64,000 nucleotides of DNA from Amphibacillus marinus (lineage in GTDB: Bacteria > Bacillota > Bacilli > Bacillales > Amphibacillaceae), in the NCBI RefSeq assembly GCF_900110345.1, contig NZ_FODJ01000012.1:50231-114230 (forward strand), given 5' to 3'. How positions within the stretch are numbered: position 1 is the first letter of the stretch; every line of letters starts with the position of its first letter. This document shows, one piece after another, positions 8,417 to 18,892 of this stretch. The notes beneath the pieces are model-generated. The model was given only the letters and a program-made list of their open reading frames with translations. It was not told where the DNA came from and made no database searches. Made by a program: the position numbers and the translations under genes.

Positions 8417-9231
8417 AATGCATCCAATAGCTCCTTCTGATTTAATGGCTCCTGCGACCATGCTTGGTCAACCAGCTGCAATTGATTAGCTAGCTTAGCA
8501 ACGAACGGTACGTCTAAGCCAATTTCTCTTAGTACATTTTCCCGGGTAAACAGATCACGTGGCTCGGTTTCTAACCAGACCTGCCCCTCATTCATAACAA
8601 TGACCCGATCAGCTTGGATAATCTCATTTAAATCATGTGTGATGGTGACAAGATTAAGGTCATGCTCAGCTCTAACATCATTTACCGTCGCCATGATCTC
8701 TTTGCGCCCCTTTGGATCAAGCATCGCCGTTGCCTCATCTAAAATAATCACATCTGGCTGAATGACCAGTACGCCCGCAATGGCAACACGTTGCTTTTGC
8801 CCGCCTGAAAGACGATGTGGCTCATGCAATGTATATTCGGACATGCGCACTGATTTAAGACTATTCGCTATGCGCTCAACCATTACCTCGCGTGGTTCGC
8901 CCCGATTTTCTAAACCAAAGGCAACATCATCCCTTACTGTGGTCCCAACAAATTGGTTATCTGGGTTTTGAAATACCATCCCGACCTTTTTCCGTACATC
9001 CCAAACTGTCTCTGCATTGACTGTTATCCCATGAACAACAATTTCGCCTTGATCGGGAAATAATAAGCCATTAATTAGCTTCGCGATTGTTGATTTACCA
9101 GACCCGTTATGACCAATAATCGCTACCCATTGGTCGGAGTCAATGGTGAAACTAACATCCTTCAACACCCACGGTTCATCATCCGCATAACGGAATGATA
9201 CATTATTAAACACTATTTGCTGCCTAGACAT
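8392..9231 (-). CDS. ecfA1: ECF transporter ATPase EcfA1
   Basis: Partner ATPase of EcfA2. Walker A is GHNGSGKST (residues 40-48), the signature [13 protein letters not shown] and Walker [13 protein letters not shown]; the H-loop is in TITHDLNEI. The ATG at 9231 (279 residues) lies 7 bases after GGGGGA and gives the usual [15 protein letters not shown] start; the ATG three bases earlier is equally in frame. It is the first gene of the ecfA1-ecfA2-ecfT-truA unit. In Bacillus it directly follows rplQ, but here a 2.6-kb insertion separates them. Confidence 0.96.
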   Translation of the reverse strand: MSRQQIVFNNVSFRYADDEPWVLKDVSFTIDSDQWVAIIGHNGSGKSTIAKLINGLLFPDQGEIVVHGITVNAETVWDVRKKVGMVFQNPDNQFVGTTVRDDVAFGLENRGEPREVMVERIANSLKSVRMSEYTLHEPHRLSGGQKQRVAIAGVLVIQPDVIILDEATAMLDPKGRKEIMATVNDVRAEHDLNLVTITHDLNEIIQADRVIVMNEGQVWLETEPRDLFTRENVLREIGLDVPFVAKLANQLQLVDQAWSQEPLNQKELLDALWTYNSTK

Positions 9232-9667
9232 CATTATTCCCCCATCAAGCGACATTTTATTTCCCAGGAAATGAATGCTCTGAAATAAAATAGCTTTAGT
9301 ACTTATCTAAATGCTTATTTTACCACATCTTATTGTAATTCAACAGGAAACAACGTCTTAATATCATCAGATTATTCTCCACTTCTAGATAGCTCTCCCA
9401 AAATGGCGTATTGCCTTTTGTTTTCTTGACGATTATCCGTACCTAAGTCTTGTTGCTCCTTCAAAAAAGCAACATTGTTTATGCGTTATGTTCCTATAAA
9501 GTTACAGAAAGCTTTTAACGACAGTGTAATATAGCTACTAGAAACGATAGACTATGCCCCTTCATAAGAATAGCTCAAAATTAAAGTAATCCGTTTCCTT
9601 GACTTAAAGTTATCTATATAGGTTAAAATGGTAGAGTGCGATCCGTAGAGGTACGAGGAGGGGTGAC
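9232..9667. other. Divergent intergenic region between ecfA1 and the CAP-domain gene
   Basis: About 435 AT-rich bases without a gene. On the minus strand the extended -10 TGTGGTAAAAT (-10 hexamer at 9317-9322), with TTGAAT only 15 bp upstream, may drive ecfA1. The plus strand carries the promoter of the CAP gene near its right end. A GTTGCT/AGCAAC hairpin near 9448-9472 has no clear role. Confidence 0.45.
9599..9629 (+). promoter_or_regulatory. Probable promoter of the CAP-domain gene
   Basis: TTGACT (9599-9604), a 19-bp spacer and TAAAAT (9624-9629), about 40 bases before the TTG start. The spacer is longer than ideal. Confidence 0.5.
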
Positions 9668-10795
9668 TTGAAAGCATTAAAAGGTTTGTTAGTTCTACTT
9701 ATTATTACGGGGCTGTTATGGTACGTCTATGAAGAGGATTATCATAATAGTGGTATGGCAGGTGTATGGGGAGAAGTGAAACAAGACGCTCAAAATATTC
9801 GTAACAGTGAACCTGTCCAAGCCTCTATTACTTTTATATCAAATTCAATGGCATTTATGACTGATTTCCTTTCCGGATCCTCTAGTGAGGAATACGAAGC
9901 ACCAAGCATCCCTAGTCCAGATTTAGCTGAACCGAATAATCAATCGTTCTCAGTTCACAATATTGAAATAACCGATAGTATAGAGGATGTAGAAGAAGTA
10001 GTTGGTGAACTACCTGCTAGGGTTATCCAAAATGAATACGAAACAGAGTGGCACATCTATCATCAACAGTATCAGAATTTTTTCATGGTTGCCTATGACG
10101 ATAATGATCAGGTCTTTGGTTTGTATACGAATCAAGACTTACTAAGGTCAAATGAAGGGATATCTATTGAAGCAACCAAGTCTGAGGTTAGAGCAGTATA
10201 TGGTGACCCTATTGACTTTATTCAGAAAGGAAATATTCGTTATCAAGTGAATAACGATCAAGAATATGACACTTTCAAACTAGATAACAACTATGTGACG
10301 TTCTTCTATGATCTACATCAAAACGAACAGATCACTGCTGTACAAATTATTTCTAAAGAAATGGAGCATCGTAAACAGGGATTTTTTGGCGAGAAGAGTG
10401 ATGAACTGGTTGAGGGTTTAGCCTATCAATTATTCGATTTAACTAATGCTACCCGTGCTAAATTTGAACTACCACTGCTCGATTGGCATCAACCTGCTCA
10501 GACTACCGTCCGTCAGCATAGTTTAGATATGGCCGAGAACAATTATTTTAGCCATACCAACTTAGCAGGCCTTTCGCCGTTCGACAGACTAGCTCGTGAT
10601 GACGTTTCTTATAAAATGGCAGGCGAAAATATAGCAACAGGGCAGCCTAGCAGTGTTTATGCGCATCATGGTTTAATGAATTCTGAAGGACACCGCCAAA
10701 ATATTCTCAATAGTGATTTTCGCTTAATGACTGTCGGCGTTGCCGTCAGACAAGATGGCCAGCCTTTTTATACAGAAAATTATATTACCCAATAA
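9668..10795 (+). CDS. Membrane-anchored CAP-domain (SCP/PR-1) protein, YlbC-like
   Basis: A 375-residue surface protein. A hydrophobic N-terminus (about 4-22) acts as signal or anchor. A middle region (about 95-235) resembles the CAP-associated N-terminal domain, and the C-terminal CAP domain (about 255-375) has NATRAKFELPLLDW, HSLDMAENNYFSHTN, AGENIATGQ and GHRQNILNSDF. This order matches Bacillus YlbC as I recall it. The start is TTG at 9668 after GAGGAGGGG. CAP proteins of this group have no settled function in Bacilli; an envelope role is likely. It is transcribed against its neighbours inside a normally contiguous rplQ-ecfA1 region, so it is an insertion relative to B. subtilis. Confidence 0.85.
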   Translation: MKALKGLLVLLIITGLLWYVYEEDYHNSGMAGVWGEVKQDAQNIRNSEPVQASITFISNSMAFMTDFLSGSSSEEYEAPSIPSPDLAEPNNQSFSVHNIEITDSIEDVEEVVGELPARVIQNEYETEWHIYHQQYQNFFMVAYDDNDQVFGLYTNQDLLRSNEGISIEATKSEVRAVYGDPIDFIQKGNIRYQVNNDQEYDTFKLDNNYVTFFYDLHQNEQITAVQIISKEMEHRKQGFFGEKSDELVEGLAYQLFDLTNATRAKFELPLLDWHQPAQTTVRQHSLDMAENNYFSHTNLAGLSPFDRLARDDVSYKMAGENIATGQPSSVYAHHGLMNSEGHRQNILNSDFRLMTVGVAVRQDGQPFYTENYITQ

Positions 10796-10800
10796 TTGAG

Positions 10801-10829
10801 CGGGAATGACGGTGCAGTCATTCCCCGTA
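10801..10829 (+). terminator. Hairpin after the CAP-domain gene
   Basis: CGGGAATGAC pairs with GTCATTCCC across a 6-base loop, directly after the stop. There is no T-run on either side, so it may act as a processing or weak termination site. Confidence 0.5.
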
Positions 10830-10832
10830 ATC

Positions 10833-10849
10833 TCAATCGCAATACCCTA
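10833..10849 (+). repeat. 17-base exact repeat, copy 2
   Basis: Same TCAATCGCAATACCCTA as at 3563-3579 and in the same orientation. It lies just after the hairpin that follows the CAP gene. Confidence 0.7.
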
Positions 10850-10934
10850 CTGTGATTACACAATTTCTCCATTTGACTATTCAAATATCGCATGTGGTTA
10901 TTCAGCACTCGTATTTCGACAATTAGCAGAATTA

Positions 10935-11480
10935 TTAATTATAATCATATAGACCAACAAATTGCGAGATAATATCTTTTTCGCTATCAGCAATTAATAA
11001 ATTAAAACCAGAGATATGCTCTTCAATCAGTTCCACATCGCTTCTCGCTAAGTCTATCAGTTGAGTAAAAGTAACCTGATATTTTGTATTATAGTCTGAT
11101 GGTTTTTCAGCAATAATTGCATCACTATGTGTTTCCCTAAGCGTTTCTACAACATTTTCATGATACTCAAGGATAAAATGCATCTCTTGATTACCAGTTG
11201 TTAGTATCTCATAAATTTCTGTGTCAATCTCATAATTCATATCAAAAAAGAGCTGACTCTTTTCTTTTGAATAATTCATATTAAAATTTGTAATAATGAA
11301 TTTGGGCGGTACCAGTTTTTCCTCTAATGAAATAGTTTGGAGTGTTAATTCTTCGTTCCCCTGATTTGTGTTTAACTGATCCTTACCCTCAATTTCATTT
11401 AGGTCACTTCCATTGTTTGAATTACAGCCAGTTAAAACTAAACTAATTAGAAATAGTGTTATCACAATACGCTTTCTCAT
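10935..11480 (-). CDS. Lipoprotein of unknown function, 181 residues
   Basis: Begins MRKR, then a hydrophobic stretch and the lipobox LTGC (Cys19), so the mature protein is lipid-anchored outside the membrane. A low-complexity Asn/Glu/Gln linker (20-50) precedes a folded domain rich in beta-prone residues and acidic side chains (about 55-180). I recognise no family. An AAAGGAG ribosome site precedes the ATG. It sits alone between the CAP gene and rplQ on the minus strand. Its general architecture, lipobox then acidic domain of about 150 residues, resembles the lipoprotein at 27719-28249, but I see no convincing sequence identity. Confidence 0.7.
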   Translation of the reverse strand: MRKRIVITLFLISLVLTGCNSNNGSDLNEIEGKDQLNTNQGNEELTLQTISLEEKLVPPKFIITNFNMNYSKEKSQLFFDMNYEIDTEIYEILTTGNQEMHFILEYHENVVETLRETHSDAIIAEKPSDYNTKYQVTFTQLIDLARSDVELIEEHISGFNLLIADSEKDIISQFVGLYDYN

Positions 11481-11787
11481 TATCTTCTCCTTTAGAAAGG
11501 TAAATAAGCTAGTAAGCCCTCCTCAGTGATTGTTATTCAATAAATTAAGTTAACAAGACCAAGCTTAGGACATGATCACGGTGTAATGAGGTCACGCTTA
11601 ACACTTCCTTTGCAATTAATGCACTAATTCTATATGTAAGAATATTAAAAGTAAATAAGTTTCAATCGACAAATACTTACAAATGCAGATGACTCTTTTC
11701 TTTCGTAAATATGTAAAAACGATATAGAGCCGATACGTATTATAATCTATCTAATGCATTTAAAATTATTTTTTTGCATTTAGACAA
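11481..11787. other. Intergenic stretch upstream of the lipoprotein gene
   Basis: About 305 AT-rich bases. I see no ORF, no strong promoter and no stable hairpin apart from the rplQ terminator at its right end. Confidence 0.5.
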
Positions 11788-11837
11788 CAAAAAAAGGGCT
11801 TGGATTCACCTCTATAGAGAGACTTGATCCTGCCCTT
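11788..11837 (-). terminator. Terminator of the rpsM-rpsK-rpoA-rplQ operon
   Basis: On the minus strand AAGGGC pairs with GCCCTT, with inner GGAT/ATCC pairing, followed by a run of seven or more Ts, about 20 bases after the rplQ stop. Confidence 0.8.
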
Positions 11838-11857
11838 CATTCTATTTAATTATTAAG

Positions 11858-12211
11858 TTAGACTAACTCAATAATCGCCATCTTAGCTCCGTCACCACGA
11901 CGTGGTCCAAGCTTTAAGACACGTGTGTAACCACCTTGGCGGTCTTCATAACGTGTAGCGATATCGTTGAAAAGTTTTTGAACTGCATCTTCTGTTTCGC
12001 TAGCTTCTTTTCTGTAAAGAAATGCTGCTGCTTGACGGCGAGCATGAAGGTCACCACGTTTACCTAGTGTAATCATTTTCTCAACTGAAGAACGTAAGTC
12101 CTTAGCTTTTGCTTCAGTTGTTTCTAAGCGTTCATGAATAATCAAGTCAGTTGCAAGGTTTCTTAACAATGCGTTACGAGCATCTGTTGTTCTTCCTAGT
12201 TTTCTAGCCAT
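11858..12211 (-). CDS. rplQ: 50S ribosomal protein L17
   Basis: L17 of the large subunit near the exit tunnel. It has 117 residues, bacterial type, with the start [20 protein letters not shown] and the C-terminal [20 protein letters not shown] segment. It is last in the alpha cluster, 43 bases after rpoA, and is followed by a strong terminator. In B. subtilis the next gene would be ecfA1; here an inserted block follows. Confidence 0.98.
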   Translation of the reverse strand: MARKLGRTTDARNALLRNLATDLIIHERLETTEAKAKDLRSSVEKMITLGKRGDLHARRQAAAFLYRKEASETEDAVQKLFNDIATRYEDRQGGYTRVLKLGPRRGDGAKMAIIELV

Positions 12212-12254
12212 CGATTATCCCTCCTTTTCCATAAATCTCTCAAGGTATGCACGA

Positions 12255-13199
12255 CTAATCTTCTTTACGTAAACCAAGTCCTAAATCAATAAGCTTGTGC
12301 TTTACTTCTTCAAGCGATTTGCGACCTAGATTACGTACTTTCATCATGTCGTCTTCTGATTTATTTGCTAGCTCTTGTACGGTATTAATACCAGCACGCT
12401 TTAAGCAATTATAAGAGCGTACAGATAAATCAAGTTCTTCTATTGTCATTTCTAATACTTTTTCTTTTTGGTCTTCTTCTTTCTCAATCATGATTTCAGC
12501 ATTTTGTGCTTCATCAGTTAGACCAACAAAGATGTTTAAGTGCTCAGTAAAAATTTTCGCACCTAAAGAAGCAGCTTCTTCTGGGCGAATACTTCCATCT
12601 GTCCAAACATCAAAGGTTAGTTTATCAAAGTTTGTCATTTGACCTACACGTGTATTCTCCACTTGGAAGGTAGCACGTGATACTGGTGTGAAGATCGAAT
12701 CAACTGGAATAACACCAATTGGTTGATCATCATGATTATTAGCGTCGGCTGGACGGTAACCACGACCACGCTCAGCAGTCATTTTCATACGTAATGTAGC
12801 GTTGCTTCCTAATGTGGCGATATGTAAATCCGGATTAAGGATCTCCACATCACTATCATAAGTAATATCCGCAGCGGTAACAACACCCTCACCTTGAACA
12901 TCAATTTCTAGCGTTTTCTCTTCTTCGGAATAGATTTTCAACGCTAGTTTCTTAAGGTTCAAAATAATGTTGGTTACATCTTCAACAACGCCTTTAATTG
13001 TCGAGAACTCATGAAGTGCGCCATCAATTTGTACAGATGTTACAGCAGCACCAGGAAGTGAGGATAATAGAATACGACGCAAGGAGTTTCCTAGTGTAGT
13101 CCCATATCCACGTTCTAGTGGTTCTACTACGAACTTTCCAAAAGTAGCATCATCATTGATTTCTACAATTTCGATCTTCGGCTTTTCAATTTCGATCAT
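12255..13199 (-). CDS. rpoA: DNA-directed RNA polymerase subunit alpha
   Basis: The 314-residue alpha subunit, which dimerises to nucleate RNA polymerase and contacts UP elements and activators. The N-terminal domain (1 to about 230) includes [21 protein letters not shown]. The C-terminal domain (about 248-314) has the helix-hairpin-helix-like [19 protein letters not shown] and [17 protein letters not shown] 236-base gap separates it from rpsK, a usual spacing in Bacilli, without a clear promoter of its own. Confidence 0.98.
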   Translation of the reverse strand: MIEIEKPKIEIVEINDDATFGKFVVEPLERGYGTTLGNSLRRILLSSLPGAAVTSVQIDGALHEFSTIKGVVEDVTNIILNLKKLALKIYSEEEKTLEIDVQGEGVVTAADITYDSDVEILNPDLHIATLGSNATLRMKMTAERGRGYRPADANNHDDQPIGVIPVDSIFTPVSRATFQVENTRVGQMTNFDKLTFDVWTDGSIRPEEAASLGAKIFTEHLNIFVGLTDEAQNAEIMIEKEEDQKEKVLEMTIEELDLSVRSYNCLKRAGINTVQELANKSEDDMMKVRNLGRKSLEEVKHKLIDLGLGLRKED

Positions 13200-13435
13200 T
13201 TATAAACCCTCCTTTGAACGTCGAAACCCCGGCTAGACTCTTGTCTAACCGAAATTCCTCAGGTAGGCAGTTCCCGTTCTGCACTATCTTCTATTCGTAT
13301 AATTATTGTCTGTCTGTTTCGATGCTGGTTCTAGAATGGTTAACATAAGGCCTTGAATCACTCTACCTTAAAACGTTCTACTTTAAGCGATCATCATCCA
13401 TTATAGACATGCTGACAAATTCTATACGGATAAAA

Positions 13436-13825
13436 TTATACACGACGACGTTTTGGTGGGCGACAGCCATTGTGAGGAACTGGTGTCACATCAACAATAG
13501 CAGTAACTTCTAAGCCAGTTGCCTGTAGTGAACGAATCGCAGCTTCACGACCAGCACCAGGACCTTTTACCGTTACTTCTAATGTTTTCAAACCATGCTC
13601 TTGTGCACTTTTAGCTGCTGCTTCCGCGGCCATTTGCGCTGCAAAAGGCGTTGATTTACGTGAACCCTTGAAACCAAGTGATCCAGCACTGCTCCAGCTA
13701 ATCGCATTACCTTGAACATCAGTAATGGTTACAATTGTATTGTTAAATGTTGAGCGGATATGTGCAATACCCGTGTCTATATTCTTTTTCACACGTTTTT
13801 TACGTGTATTCGTTTTACGAGCCAT
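13436..13825 (-). CDS. rpsK: 30S ribosomal protein S11
   Basis: S11 of the 30S platform. I chose the ATG at 13825 (129 residues, [15 protein letters not shown]), the Bacillus start, rather than the MIL extension. Motifs are [18 protein letters not shown], the glycine-rich [11 protein letters not shown] and the basic end [12 protein letters not shown]. It lies 25 bases after rpsM with AAAGGAGG upstream, in the order rpsM-rpsK-rpoA-rplQ. Confidence 0.98.
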   Translation of the reverse strand: MARKTNTRKKRVKKNIDTGIAHIRSTFNNTIVTITDVQGNAISWSSAGSLGFKGSRKSTPFAAQMAAEAAAKSAQEHGLKTLEVTVKGPGAGREAAIRSLQATGLEVTAIVDVTPVPHNGCRPPKRRRV

Positions 13826-13850
13826 TAGAATCATAAACCTCCTTTAATGC

Positions 13851-14216
13851 TTATTTCTTTTTATTAGCGATTGTTTTACTTGGGCCTTTACGTGTCCGCG
13901 CGTTGTTCTTGGTTTTTTGACCACGAACTGGTAAACCGCGACGGTGACGCAAGCCTCTGTATGAACCAATCTCAATTAAGCGTTTAATGTTAAGTGATAC
14001 TTCACGACGAAGATCACCTTCAGTATTGTACTGATCAACTGCTGTACGAATGCGACCTAATTCATCTTCCGTTAAGTCACGCACACGTGTATCTTCAGAA
14101 ACTCCAGCTTCTTTAAGAATTTCCTGAGCACTTGCCTTACCAATACCGTAGATATACGTTAAAGAAATAACTACACGCTTCTCACGTGGAACATCAATAC
14201 CTGCTATACGTGCCAT
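13851..14216 (-). CDS. rpsM: 30S ribosomal protein S13
   Basis: S13 of the 30S head, which forms bridges to the 50S and touches P-site tRNA. The start at 14216 gives 121 residues beginning [15 protein letters not shown], as in Bacillus. It has the helix-two-turn-helix [15 protein letters not shown] and the conserved [19 protein letters not shown] tail. It follows rpmJ by 24 bases with an AAGGAGG site. Confidence 0.98.
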   Translation of the reverse strand: MARIAGIDVPREKRVVISLTYIYGIGKASAQEILKEAGVSEDTRVRDLTEDELGRIRTAVDQYNTEGDLRREVSLNIKRLIEIGSYRGLRHRRGLPVRGQKTKNNARTRKGPSKTIANKKK

Positions 14217-14240
14217 GTTAGCCATGCACCTCCTTATTGA

Positions 14241-14381
<141 letters not shown>

Positions 14382-14387
14382 TTATCA

Positions 14388-14606
14388 TTATTTATAACGG
14401 TACGTAATACGACCTCTTGTTAAATCATAAGGAGAAAGTTCAACCGTTACTTTGTCTCCAGGCAGAATTCGAATGAAGTGCATACGAATTTTCCCTGAAA
14501 CATGTGCGAGTACGGTGTGACCATTCTCTAATTCAACTTTGAACATTGCATTCGGTAACGTGTCAGTAACAGTACCTTCTACTTCAATTGCATCGTCTTT
14601 CGCCAT
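14388..14606 (-). CDS. infA: Translation initiation factor IF-1
   Basis: A 72-residue OB-fold factor that occupies the 30S A site during initiation. It matches the family almost throughout: [39 protein letters not shown] and [11 protein letters not shown]. Its start overlaps the end of the KOW gene by 23 bases, so the two are translationally coupled. A GAAGGGAG site lies inside the upstream gene. Confidence 0.98.
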   Translation of the reverse strand: MAKDDAIEVEGTVTDTLPNAMFKVELENGHTVLAHVSGKIRMHFIRILPGDKVTVELSPYDLTRGRITYRYK

Positions 14607-14919
14607 CGAGTTGATCTCCCTTCTTTAAATTAGTCACTACTTCATTGACAAATTTAGATATAGCAAAACGCAGCTTACCATTTGTAACGCGACCAGTTTC
14701 TAGAAGGCTATTTTGAACTTCTGGAGAAATATATGGCGTCGGGTTAATATGATTGAAGCTTTTTTGCTTCGGTTGATCATACTTCCGTTTCTCTCCATCT
14801 GCAAGCAGAACAAAACGATCATCGACAATTCTTATAACGATGGCATATTGGCCTGCTTCTCGTCCTTGCAAGATTTGAACAACTTGACCTATCGCGGGAC
14901 GCGAATCCTTATCATTCAA
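14584..14919 (-). CDS. ybzG: KOW-domain RNA-binding protein (YbzG-like)
   Basis: A 111-residue protein with an N-terminal KOW/L14e-like beta barrel (about 8-50, [21 protein letters not shown] and [18 protein letters not shown]), followed by a helical tail. Bacillus has a related small gene just before infA, the basis for the symbol. The start is TTG at 14919, nine bases after GAAGG. It probably binds RNA or the ribosome; no activity is established. Here it is the first gene after a 368-base gap where map would normally be, and it appears to have its own promoter. Confidence 0.8.
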   Translation of the reverse strand: MNDKDSRPAIGQVVQILQGREAGQYAIVIRIVDDRFVLLADGEKRKYDQPKQKSFNHINPTPYISPEVQNSLLETGRVTNGKLRFAISKFVNEVVTNLKKGDQLDGERRCN

Positions 14920-15287
14920 ACATGATCACCTTCATTTAAGCTTTTGTTATCTATCAGCATAACCAAAAAACGTTTAATAAAATCATTTTTTACAAGCTTA
15001 TATTATACCATGTTTGGTGACAACAGTCCAATCATCCGCAAATAGCTCATGTTTATCCATCATTGCTAGGTACGATACACGACGCCTCATTAACGGGTTA
15101 CCCAGTTAATTAATTACGTGATCTATTGGAAAGGTGTTCACCTTGTTTTGCTTTAGTGAGACTTGCATGAGATCTAGCCTCGCCACAACCATACGCGATG
15201 GTTGCTATATCATTGGTGCAAATACTACCACGAAAAGAAAAACAGCAAAGCTTTCTTAATCGTGGCAAAACTTCGCACAATATTAAA
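14920..15287. other. Noncoding gap where map (methionine aminopeptidase) would be expected
   Basis: B. subtilis has map between adk and the KOW gene. Here 368 bases contain no ORF of useful length and no map motifs in any frame I read. They hold several small hairpins: CAACCAT/ATGGTTG near 15188-15206 and a CCACGA/TCGTGG stem near 15228-15264 that may end the adk transcript. The minus strand carries a promoter near 15002-15030. Confidence 0.7.
15002..15030 (-). promoter_or_regulatory. Promoter for the ybzG-infA-rpmJ-rpsM operon
   Basis: On the minus strand TGGACT, a 17-bp spacer and an extended -10, TGG-TATAAT (hexamer at 15002-15007), about 80 bases before the TTG of the KOW gene. It would give this distal half its own transcript. 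Confidence 0.65.
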
Positions 15288-15965
<678 letters not shown>

Positions 15966-15989
15966 TCAGTCTAACTGTCATCAAATGAA

Positions 15990-17285
15990 TTATTTGATGA
16001 AACCTTTATAATGACGTTTAACGAGCTGACTTTCTAGCTGTTTCATCGTCTGTAATGCAACACCAACAACGATCAAGATACTCGTACCACCAATCTGAAC
16101 CGATTGGGGCAGATTCGCAATGCTACCCAATAGAATTGGGAGAACCGCTACCGCAGCTAAGAATAACGCTCCTACAAAAGTCAGGCGATTTAATACGCGA
16201 GTTAAGTAAGTTTCGGTTTTCTTACCTGGACGAATACCTGGAATGTAACCACCTTGCTTCTGTAAATTCTCCGCCATTTGTTCAGGATTTGATTGAACAA
16301 ATGTATAGAAGAATGAGAAAGCAATAATAAGTGCTACATAAATAACCATGCCAATTGGTTGGGTATAATCAAAAATTGCTTCAATGGTATTGGCAAAGCC
16401 ACCGTCAAAGAATCCAGCTACCGTTCTTGGTGCCATAATGAACGAAACCGAGAAGATAACAGGGATAACACCAGCTGTATTTACCTTTAATGGTAAATGC
16501 GTAGATTGACCACCAACTGTTGAACGATTAACTAATCGCTTTGCATATTGAACAGGGATTTTTCGCGTTGCCTGTTGAATGAATATAACCCCAACTGTGA
16601 CCGCTAAGACGACAAGTATAATTAACGTAACGATTACAACATTGATAAATAATTCATCACCAACATTGCCACCGAAATATTGCTCATATACTTGGTTAAT
16701 TGTATTAGGGATGGCAGCGACAATACCTGCAAAGATAATAACTGAAATACCGTTCCCAACACCGTGTGCCGTAATTTGTTCACCTAACCACATTAAGAAA
16801 GCCGTTCCCGCTGTCAAAACAATTGCGATGATAATATACTTATCCACGCCAGGATCGGTAATTAGCATGCCGCCAGCCATGGCATTAAAGCCAATTGACA
16901 TCATGGTCGCTTGAACAAGCGCCAAACCAATTGTAGCATAACGTGTGACTTGAGCTAATTTACGACGTCCTACTTCACCTTGTTTTTTCCACTCGGCAAA
17001 TTTAGGCACAATGTCCATCTGCAATAACTGCATGATAATTGAGGCGGTAATGTAGGGCATGATTCCCATTGCAAGAATGGAGAAATTCTGTAATGCCCCA
17101 CCTCCAAATGTGTTCAGAAATCCAAACACATTTTGTTGATCATTCATAAAGCCAATTGCGGTCCGATCAGTAAACGGTACTGGAATGTACGTCCCAATTC
17201 GGAAGACAATTAGCATGAGTAATGTAAAAACAATTTTGTTTCGGATGTCCTTTACACGAAAAAAGTTGGAGATTGTCTGGAACAT
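15990..17285 (-). CDS. secY: Protein translocase subunit SecY
   Basis: The channel-forming subunit of the Sec translocon. The 431 residues show ten hydrophobic segments. Typical blocks are RIGTYIPVP in TM1, the plug region QNFSILAMGIMPYITASIIMQ, IFAGIVAAIPNT, and the cytosolic loop with RKIPVQYAKR. The ATG shares its first base with the rplO stop (TAATG), so translation is coupled. With secE (46349-46528) this window encodes both essential channel subunits. Confidence 0.98.
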   Translation of the reverse strand: MFQTISNFFRVKDIRNKIVFTLLMLIVFRIGTYIPVPFTDRTAIGFMNDQQNVFGFLNTFGGGALQNFSILAMGIMPYITASIIMQLLQMDIVPKFAEWKKQGEVGRRKLAQVTRYATIGLALVQATMMSIGFNAMAGGMLITDPGVDKYIIIAIVLTAGTAFLMWLGEQITAHGVGNGISVIIFAGIVAAIPNTINQVYEQYFGGNVGDELFINVVIVTLIILVVLAVTVGVIFIQQATRKIPVQYAKRLVNRSTVGGQSTHLPLKVNTAGVIPVIFSVSFIMAPRTVAGFFDGGFANTIEAIFDYTQPIGMVIYVALIIAFSFFYTFVQSNPEQMAENLQKQGGYIPGIRPGKKTETYLTRVLNRLTFVGALFLAAVAVLPILLGSIANLPQSVQIGGTSILIVVGVALQTMKQLESQLVKRHYKGFIK

Positions 17286-17722
17286 TAGATCACCTCAGTT
17301 TGACCGCCCGCTGCCTCAATTGCTTCTTTAGCTGAAGCAGAGAACTTGTGAGCTTTTACAGTAAGTTTCTTTTCAATCGAACCATTGCCAAGAACTTTAA
17401 TGCCGGCTTTTAACTTGCTAACAAGACCTGTTTCAAGTAAAAGCTCAGGTGTTACTTCTGTACCTTCTTCAAATTTGTTTAATGCTGAAAGGTTGATAAC
17501 AGCAAATTCTTTACGGTGAATATTTGTAAAACCACGTTTCGGTAATCGTTGGAATAGAGGCATTTGTCCACCTTCGAAGCCTAAACGAACACCACCACCT
17601 GAACGTGAATTTTGACCACCGTGGCCACGTCCAGCTGTCTTACCGTTACCAGACGACATTCCACGACCGACACGATTTCGCTCCTTACGAGCTTGTGCTG
17701 GTTTCAATTCATGAAGTTTCAT
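17285..17722 (-). CDS. rplO: 50S ribosomal protein L15
   Basis: L15, a 145-residue late-assembly protein of the large subunit. Its long glycine/arginine-rich extension ([41 protein letters not shown]) threads into 23S rRNA, and a small globular domain follows. It lies 29 bases after rpmD and overlaps secY by one base, the classic L30-L15-SecY arrangement. Confidence 0.98.
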   Translation of the reverse strand: MKLHELKPAQARKERNRVGRGMSSGNGKTAGRGHGGQNSRSGGGVRLGFEGGQMPLFQRLPKRGFTNIHRKEFAVINLSALNKFEEGTEVTPELLLETGLVSKLKAGIKVLGNGSIEKKLTVKAHKFSASAKEAIEAAGGQTEVI

Positions 17723-17751
17723 GCGAGCACCTCCTCTTTGCGCTAATGTAA

Positions 17752-17934
17752 TTATAATTCTTTAACCGTTACTAAGTGTGACACTTTGTTAATGATACCT
17801 CTTACCGCAGGTGTATCTTCACGGACAACGGTTTGATTCATTTTGTTTAAGCCTAATGCTTTAACAGTCTGCTTTTGCGTTTCTGGTCTACCAATAACAC
17901 TGCGCGTGAGGGTAATTTCTAACTGATTAGCCAT
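17752..17934 (-). CDS. rpmD: 50S ribosomal protein L30
   Basis: A 60-residue ferredoxin-like-fold protein of the large subunit. It has the conserved [21 protein letters not shown] start and a [11 protein letters not shown] segment near the end. It lies 13 bases after rpsE with its own GGAGG site, in standard spc order. Confidence 0.97.
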   Translation of the reverse strand: MANQLEITLTRSVIGRPETQKQTVKALGLNKMNQTVVREDTPAVRGIINKVSHLVTVKEL

Positions 17935-17947
17935 TTGATTTCCCTCC

Positions 17948-18451
17948 TTATCCTAACAGTTCTTCTACTGATTTACCGCGTAATTTTGCAACTTCTTCAG
18001 CAGGCTTTAATTCTTTTAAGCCTTGAACCGTTGCACGTACCATGTTAATTGGGTTGTTTGATCCTAATGACTTAGACAGAATATCACCAACACCAGCTAA
18101 TTCAAGTACAGCACGAACTGGACCGCCAGCGATAACTCCTGTACCTTCTACAGCTGGTTTAATTAAGATGCTACCAGCACCGAAGCGACCTGTAACTTGG
18201 TGTGGAACTGTTGTTCCAACAAGTGGTACTTCGATTAAATTCTTCTTAGCGTCATCGATGGCCTTTTTAATCGCATCTGGAACCTCTTGAGCTTTTCCAG
18301 TACCGAAACCAACGTGACCATTCTTATCTCCTACGACAACTAAGGCAGCAAAACGGAAGCGACGTCCACCTTTAACTACTTTAGCGACACGGTTAATTGT
18401 AACTACGCGTTCTTCTAAATCTAACTTATTCGGGTCGATATGTGTACGCAA
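17948..18451 (-). CDS. rpsE: 30S ribosomal protein S5
   Basis: S5 of the 30S body, part of the mRNA entry channel and helicase region and a target of spectinomycin-resistance mutations. It has 167 residues, with the double-stranded-RNA-like N-domain ([21 protein letters not shown]), the [15 protein letters not shown] loop and the C-domain [17 protein letters not shown]. The beta-hairpin residues affected in spectinomycin resistance look wild type. Confidence 0.98.
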   Translation of the reverse strand: MRTHIDPNKLDLEERVVTINRVAKVVKGGRRFRFAALVVVGDKNGHVGFGTGKAQEVPDAIKKAIDDAKKNLIEVPLVGTTVPHQVTGRFGAGSILIKPAVEGTGVIAGGPVRAVLELAGVGDILSKSLGSNNPINMVRATVQGLKELKPAEEVAKLRGKSVEELLG

Positions 18452-18472
18452 TCTATGTCCCTCCTTTTACAA

Positions 18473-18835
18473 TTAAAATTCAAGACCTGCCTCACGGGCA
18501 GCATCTGCTAATGCTTTAACACGTCCGTGATAGAGGTAACCTCCACGGTCGAACACCACATTCTTGTGGCCATTATCTATTGCACGCTTTGCGATTAATG
18601 CTCCAACAACTTTAGCTGCTTCAGTATTTCCAGTGCCTTCTGCGCTGAATTCCTTGTCAACTGTTGATGCGCTTGCTAATGTAACACCATTTACATCATC
18701 AATTAATTGTGCGTAAATGTGCTTGCTTGAACGGAATACGTTAAGACGTGGGCGCTCTGCAGTTCCGAAAAGGTTCTTACGGACGCGTAAATGTCTCTTC
18801 TTACGTACCACATTTTTATCTGGCTTTGTGATCAT
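18473..18835 (-). CDS. rplR: 50S ribosomal protein L18
   Basis: L18 binds 5S rRNA and helps dock it onto the 50S. It has 120 residues with a basic N-terminus ([19 protein letters not shown]) and core motifs [19 protein letters not shown] and [24 protein letters not shown]. It lies 57 bases after rplF with AAAGGAG upstream of its ATG. Confidence 0.98.
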   Translation of the reverse strand: MITKPDKNVVRKKRHLRVRKNLFGTAERPRLNVFRSSKHIYAQLIDDVNGVTLASASTVDKEFSAEGTGNTEAAKVVGALIAKRAIDNGHKNVVFDRGGYLYHGRVKALADAAREAGLEF

Positions 18836-18892
18836 CTAGGTCACTCCTTTCTATTCCCCAACTATGCTTGCTTAGTTAAAGATTAACCTACC

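Noticed and set aside
10848..10862. TGTGATTACACA resembling a CRP/FNR half-palindrome after the CAP gene
   Set aside because: The spacing between half-sites is wrong for TGTGA-N6-TCACA and no promoter is positioned for it.
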